NCBI RefSeq assembly: GCF_003143935.1
Contig: NZ_QFRX01000001.1
Coordinates: forward strand, 1,984,411 to 2,018,916
DNA from: Streptomyces sp. Act143
GTDB lineage: Bacteria; Actinomycetota; Actinomycetes; Streptomycetales; Streptomycetaceae
DNA: 34,506 bases
Direction: 5' to 3'
The first letter of the stretch is position 1, and the number at the start of each line of letters is the position of its first letter. The notes beneath the pieces are model-generated. The model saw only the letters and a list, made by a program, of their open reading frames with translations. It was not told the DNA's origin and searched no databases. The position numbers and the translations under genes were made by a program. Shown here in pieces: positions 31,284 through 34,506 of the stretch.

Positions 31284-31324
31284 CCGCCGGGGCCCGTCAG
31301 TACGGAACTGACGGACCCCGGCGG
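31284..31324 (-). terminator. Long hairpin terminator downstream of the GH6 cellulase gene
   Basis: Arms at 31284-31301 and 31307-31324 pair over 18 bp with a single C:A mismatch, enclosing the loop ACGGA. It lies 73 bp after the GH6 stop codon and 120 bp before the methyltransferase start, separating the two same-strand units. Nothing else is seen in the 31165-31396 spacer. Confidence 0.8.
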
Positions 31325-31396
31325 CCGTCGACGTCCTCCAGGGGCGCGGGTGACTGCGCGCTCGACGACACGCGACGCGCAGTCACCGACGCACCG

Positions 31397-33127
31397 TTAC
31401 GACAGCGGCGGGTAGGCGTTCTGCATCAGCTGCTGGAACTGCGCGGAGAACCAGTGCCCCGACAGCGGGGCGTTCGGCAGCGCGCCGGACATGCTGTTCC
31501 CGTTCCGCGGGTTGCCCGTGTACGTCGGGTCGCACATCCGGTCGAAGCCCTTGCCCTCGTCGTTCGGGATGGCCGAGCTCGCACCGTCGGACTCCCCCGG
31601 CGGCTTGATCCACACGTAGGCGTCGATCCCGGCCGCGGGGCTGGCCTGCGGCCGCTCACCGAGACCCGCTCCGGACTGGTTGCACCAGTTGCCGACGTGG
31701 ATGCGGCGGTCGTAGCGACCACCGTCGACATAGGTGTCCACGCTGGTCGTCGCGCCCGGCCCGGTGGGCCGCGCCGTACCGCCCCAGCCGTTGCGGGAGG
31801 TGTCGATCAGCATGCCGATGTTCGAGTTGAAGCCGGCCGAGACCAGCTGGTTGCGGAACGCCTGGGCGTACGACAGTTCGTCGGTGTACCGGTTCCAGTC
31901 GACCCACTTGGACTCGCGGACCGATTTGCCGGCGACGGTGTCGTTGATGCTGAAGTTGTTCTCCTTCAGGGCGCTGTAGTTGGCCGTGTTGGTGATGAAG
32001 CCGTGCACGTCGTCGACGGTGGCGCCCTCGGTGGTGGCCGCCTCCTTCATGATGGCCGCGCTGGGGGCGAAGTTGTCGTCCCAGCCGAGCCAGCCGTGGT
32101 GACCGGCGTCGACGTAGTTGTAGACGTTGGGCACGTCACCGAGCTTGTTGAGGGCGTAGCCGACGCCCTTCTGGTAGTTGCCGTTGGCCTTCATCACGTC
32201 GCACTGCGGGGTGGCCGTCGCACGGCTGCCGGTGTTGGTGACGAGGTTGGGCAGCGAGTCGATCTCGACGGTGGTGACGATGCGCAGCGAGGCGTACTTG
32301 GGGTCGGCGAAGGTCGCGGCGATCGGGTCGATGTACTGCGTCTTGTACTTGTCGATCTCCGTCGGGCCGAGCTCGCCGTTGGAGGCGAGGGCGGAGCAGT
32401 CCCGGCCGGGCAGGTTGTAGATCACGAACTGGACGACGAGTTCGCCGGAGCCCTTCTGCCGCAGCGCCTCGTCGAGGTGGTCGCGCAGGCTCATGCCGCC
32501 GTTCACGCCGTTGATGGCGGCGATCCGGTCCAGCCACACGCCGGTCGGCTGGTTGGAGACGCGGGTGCCGCCGGGTTCCGCGGCGGCGTGCGCGGACCAC
32601 TCCGGGTTCACGTACACCTTGGCGCCGCTGTACGGGTTGTCGACCCGGGTGCCGGTGCCGGGATCGGTGGGATCGGTGGGGTCGGTCGGGTCCGTGGGGT
32701 CGGTGCCGCCGTCGACGTTGCAGGTCACGCCGTCGAGGGTGAAGGTGGCCGGGACCGCGTTGGTGCCGCTGTAAGTGCCCTGGAAGCCGAAGCTGGTCGA
32801 ACCGCCGGTGGCGAGCGCGCCGTTGTAGCTCTCGTTGAGCGCGGTGACGGCCGTGCCGCTCTGGCTGACCTTGGCGTTCCAGCCGTTGGTGACCTTCTGG
32901 TTGCCGGCGTACGACCACTTCAGTGACCAGCTCGACTTGGCGGCGCTGTTGTTGGTGATCGTCACGTTGGCGGTGAAGCCGGTGCCCCAGTCGTTCTGCA
33001 CCTGGTAGTCGACGGTGCAGGGAACGGCGGAGATGCCGACGTCTCCGGGGACGACGGCGAGGGCCGTCCCGGAGGCCCCGGCGACCAGCGCCAGGGCAGC
33101 GAGGAGCGCGGTTCTCGTACGACTCAT
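31397..33127 (-). CDS. Secreted GH6 exocellulase (cellobiohydrolase) with N-terminal CBM2
   Basis: Secreted enzyme of 576 residues that should release cellobiose from cellulose chain ends. A signal peptide (about 1-24, cleavage after ALA) is followed by a CBM2 domain bounded by Cys37 and Cys136, with surface Trp residues, then a (DPT)n Pro-Thr-Asp linker (143-157). The GH6 catalytic domain (about 163-576) has NLPGRDCSALASNGEL with Asp243, TTVEIDSLPNLVTN with the acid Asp290, YVDAGHHGWLGW, and GIDAYVWIKPPGESDG. Its size and extra loops favour an exo-acting enzyme. GAAGG lies upstream of the ATG at 33127. No CebR box directly precedes it; the nearest is degenerate and belongs to the upstream relic. 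Confidence 0.94.
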   Translation of the reverse strand: MSRTRTALLAALALVAGASGTALAVVPGDVGISAVPCTVDYQVQNDWGTGFTANVTITNNSAAKSSWSLKWSYAGNQKVTNGWNAKVSQSGTAVTALNESYNGALATGGSTSFGFQGTYSGTNAVPATFTLDGVTCNVDGGTDPTDPTDPTDPTDPGTGTRVDNPYSGAKVYVNPEWSAHAAAEPGGTRVSNQPTGVWLDRIAAINGVNGGMSLRDHLDEALRQKGSGELVVQFVIYNLPGRDCSALASNGELGPTEIDKYKTQYIDPIAATFADPKYASLRIVTTVEIDSLPNLVTNTGSRATATPQCDVMKANGNYQKGVGYALNKLGDVPNVYNYVDAGHHGWLGWDDNFAPSAAIMKEAATTEGATVDDVHGFITNTANYSALKENNFSINDTVAGKSVRESKWVDWNRYTDELSYAQAFRNQLVSAGFNSNIGMLIDTSRNGWGGTARPTGPGATTSVDTYVDGGRYDRRIHVGNWCNQSGAGLGERPQASPAAGIDAYVWIKPPGESDGASSAIPNDEGKGFDRMCDPTYTGNPRNGNSMSGALPNAPLSGHWFSAQFQQLMQNAYPPLS

Positions 33128-33160
33128 GAGTGCGGGTTTCCTTCTCGGTTGCGGGTGTTG

Positions 33161-33735
33161 ACCGTTCAGGGCGCGCAGGTGATCACGCAGCCCGATGCCG
33201 TACGACGTGGGGGTACCGTCGTAACCGGTGATCAGGGAGGGACCGGAGGAGCGGTCCCAGGTGTTCCAGGTCCAGCCCGGACAGAACAGGCCGGGGCGTC
33301 GGTGTCATCGCCGATCTCCCCGGCGAGAAGAGGTCCAGTGCCCGAGCCGGCACTCCTCGCTCAAGGGAATGCGGACCGCCCCGGATGCCGCGTCCCTGAA
33401 CGCACATGAACTCGCCGCCGGAACGGTTGACGCCGAGCAGACGACGGGTGGTGCCGTTGAGCTTGAACGCCGTCGGCGCGGGGTTGCTCCCCGACAGGGT
33501 GCCGAGGAACCCGGCGCCGACGCCCGTGGCTCACGGCTGCCGTGCTGTCGGTGATCCTCGCGGCACCTTGGGAGCCGGTTTCCCACTGGCTGGTGACGGA
33601 GTGCTCCGCCGTGCACGCGGGGGTGGCTCCCGACGCCGTGACCACCGGCGCGACCACGGTGCCCTCGGGGGCGGTCGCGGCTGCGCCGGCAAGTAAAAGA
33701 CCTGAACGCGGTCCTGAACGCGGGGGGTGTCGCAT
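33161..33735 (-). pseudogene. Decayed CBM2-GH5 cellulase gene (internal deletions and frameshifts)
   Basis: Reading the minus strand from ATG 33735 (AAGGA upstream), pieces of a typical secreted cellulase appear in order but in different frames. They are: a signal-like start MRHPPRSG...; the CBM2 beginning CTAEHSVTSQWETGSQGAARI; the CBM2 end GFLGTLSGSNPAPTAFKLNGTT after a missing middle of roughly 45 residues; the GH5 beginning LLGVNRSGGEFMCVQGRGI; a further frame with AVRIPLSEECRLG; and an enzyme C-terminus WDRSSGPSLITGYDGTPTSYG...LRDHLRALNG. Most of the catalytic domain is gone. A 12-bp tandem duplication and a TTA codon (residue 14) lie in the signal region. The last frame has no stop before the GH6 ATG. 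The remaining part of 33128-33987 holds only regulatory sites. Confidence 0.85.
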
Positions 33736-33783
33736 GAGCGAGTCCTTGCAGACCGGGCGCGTCGGGGCGGACGCGTCGACTGA

Positions 33784-33797
33784 TGGAATCGCTCCCA
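33784..33797. promoter_or_regulatory. Degenerate CebR-type box upstream of the GH5 relic
   Basis: TGGAATCGCTCCCA differs at two positions from the 14-bp CebR operator TGGGAGCGCTCCCA and is followed by CTGGT like the perfect copy at 33928. It lies 49 bp upstream of the relic start on the minus strand and probably served (or still serves) the promoter for the relic and the GH6 gene. Confidence 0.6.
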
Positions 33798-33899
33798 CTG
33801 GTGCCAGAGAAGCTAGCGCCAAGTCACGTTAAAGAAAAGAGCGTTCACTTGACTTTTCCTCAACCACATTCATCGAATCTTTTCGACTCTTCAAGCACC

Positions 33900-33941
33900 T
33901 TGACCCTTCACACCACCTTCCCCACTATGGGAGCGCTCCCA
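33900..33941 (+). promoter_or_regulatory. Cellulase promoter with perfect CebR operator
   Basis: TTGACC (33900-33905) and CACTAT (33923-33928) with a 17-bp spacer form a plausible promoter. The perfect palindrome TGGGAGCGCTCCCA (33928-33941) overlaps its end. This is the operator recognised by the LacI-family cellobiose repressor CebR/CelR of actinomycetes. Cellobiose- or cello-oligosaccharide-induced expression of the downstream CBM2 enzyme is therefore expected. Confidence 0.85.
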
Positions 33942-33987
33942 CTGGTTCAAGCCTTGACTTCTCCGAGCCGCAAGGAGGAACCAGCAC

Positions 33988-34506
33988 ATGCACCCCAGAA
34001 GGAGACGCCGGGCAGCCCGGCGCTTCTGGACCGCCGTCGTGGCGGCCCTGGCCCTTCCGCTCACCATGCTCAGTACGGCTTCAACTCCCGCGTCCGCAGC
34101 GGCACTTGCCTGCAGTGTCGACTACAAGACCAATGACTGGGGCTCCGGCTTCACCACGGACGTGACGATCACCAACCGTGGAACGGACACCATCAGCGGC
34201 TGGACGCTGACGTACGCCTACGCGGGCAACCAGAAGCTCTCCAACGGCTGGAACGGCACCTGGTCCCAGTCCGGGCAGAACATCACGGTGAAGGACGCCG
34301 GGTACAACGGGACCATCGCGGCCGGCGCCGCGGTCTCCACCGGCGCGCAGTTCACCTACAGCGGCACCAATGCCGCGCCCACCTCGTTCGCGATCAACGG
34401 CACCACGTGCGTCGGCGCCCACCAGCCGCCGATCACGGTGCTGACCAGCCCGGCCGCGGGCGCCGTCTACACCCAGGGCGACGCCGTGCCGCTCGCGGCG
34501 ACCGCC
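33988..34506 (+). CDS. Secreted CBM2-containing glycoside hydrolase (5' part; catalytic domain outside window)
   Basis: 173 codons are visible and the frame is still open at the window end. The Arg-rich n-region MHPRRRRRAARR, a hydrophobic core and a likely cleavage site after TPASA (about residue 37) form a secretion signal. A complete CBM2 follows (Cys42 to Cys141; NDWGSGFTTDVTITN, AGNQKLSNGWNGTW, FTYSGTNAAPTSF), then PPITVLTSPAAGAVYTQGD, the beginning of an Ig-like spacer. Such architecture is typical of large Streptomyces cellulases; GH48, GH9 or GH74 catalytic domains are candidates. AAGGAGGA lies eight bases before the ATG, downstream of the CebR-controlled promoter. Confidence 0.9.
   Translation, partial: MHPRRRRRAARRFWTAVVAALALPLTMLSTASTPASAAALACSVDYKTNDWGSGFTTDVTITNRGTDTISGWTLTYAYAGNQKLSNGWNGTWSQSGQNITVKDAGYNGTIAAGAAVSTGAQFTYSGTNAAPTSFAINGTTCVGAHQPPITVLTSPAAGAVYTQGDAVPLAATA

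Noticed and set aside
32653..32701. Repeated GGTCGGTGGG-like units as a CRISPR or regulatory repeat
   Set aside because: They encode the (DPT)n linker of the GH6 cellulase; the repeat is protein-level.
33149..33832. Several short plus-strand open frames in the spacer between the cellulase genes
   Set aside because: They are antisense to the CBM2-GH5 relic and show no recognisable motif or suitable ribosome binding site.
1..34506. tRNA, rRNA, CRISPR arrays, transposases or phage attachment sites
   Set aside because: No cloverleaf-like segments, spaced identical repeats, transposase-like proteins or integrase genes were seen on either strand by eye.

Overview
The window is high-GC actinobacterial DNA. 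Third codon positions are almost always G or C, GTG and TTG starts occur, Shine-Dalgarno sequences are GGAGG-like, and a TTA codon survives only in a pseudogene. Gene content (ROK repressor, OFA transporter with its small subunit, CBM2 cellulases, a CebR-type box) points to a Streptomyces, probably a chromosomal arm or accessory region. No rRNA, tRNA, CRISPR or transposase was found.

Layout. (1) 1-6023, all minus: a ROK repressor followed by an ABC monosaccharide importer (ATPase, permease, binding lipoprotein) and a Gfo/Idh/MocA oxidoreductase cut by the window edge; a sugar or polyol uptake and oxidation operon. (2) 6248-7411: an LtrA-family membrane protein. (3) 7439-17371: the most unusual block. 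A GntR/FCD regulator, a lone KAS III and an OFA-family transporter with a 46-residue small subunit lie on the minus strand. Divergent from them is a five-gene plus-strand operon: PanE-like reductase, the catalytic part of a FdhF-type molybdoenzyme, a NuoE-NuoF fusion, an iron-sulfur protein and FdhD. (4) 17381-20745: isochorismatase-like hydrolase, MarR regulator with two palindromic operators, divergent quinone-oxidoreductase-like MDR, and a membrane-anchored beta-propeller-like protein. (5) 20681-25317: SBF-type transporter with divergent LysR, and a two-domain Lrp/AsnC regulator with divergent DHA2 drug exporter. (6) 25560-31164: long-chain acyl-CoA ligase, aldo/keto reductase, EamA transporter carrying an in-frame repeat, SDR behind a MerR-type promoter, and a methyltransferase with a His-rich N-terminus. 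(7) 31397-34506: cellulose degradation, with a GH6 exocellulase, a decayed GH5 cellulase relic, a CebR-type operator and the start of another CBM2 enzyme.

The main observation is the molybdoenzyme. Residues aligning with a full-length FdhF are divided between two genes that flank the diaphorase gene. The [4Fe-4S] cysteines and the electron-relay Lys sit at the C-terminus of the downstream iron-sulfur protein, while the rest of the Mo-binding protein is the upstream gene. The positions equivalent to E. coli FdhH Sec140, Arg333 and Gln335 are Ser87, Cys280 and Arg282. The partner genes (NAD diaphorase, FdhD, OFA transporter, PanE-like reductase) suggest an NAD-linked molybdoenzyme for a small organic acid that need not be formate. 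A CTGTAGAC motif lies upstream of the GntR gene and in the divergent OFA/operon promoter region, suggesting a single regulon.

Other structural curiosities are hairpins that encode the ends of convergent genes (including a 26-bp perfect palindrome giving both proteins the ending RLHRG), a 19-bp-spaced MerR-type promoter, and a GH5 relic with internal deletions that runs in frame into the GH6 gene.
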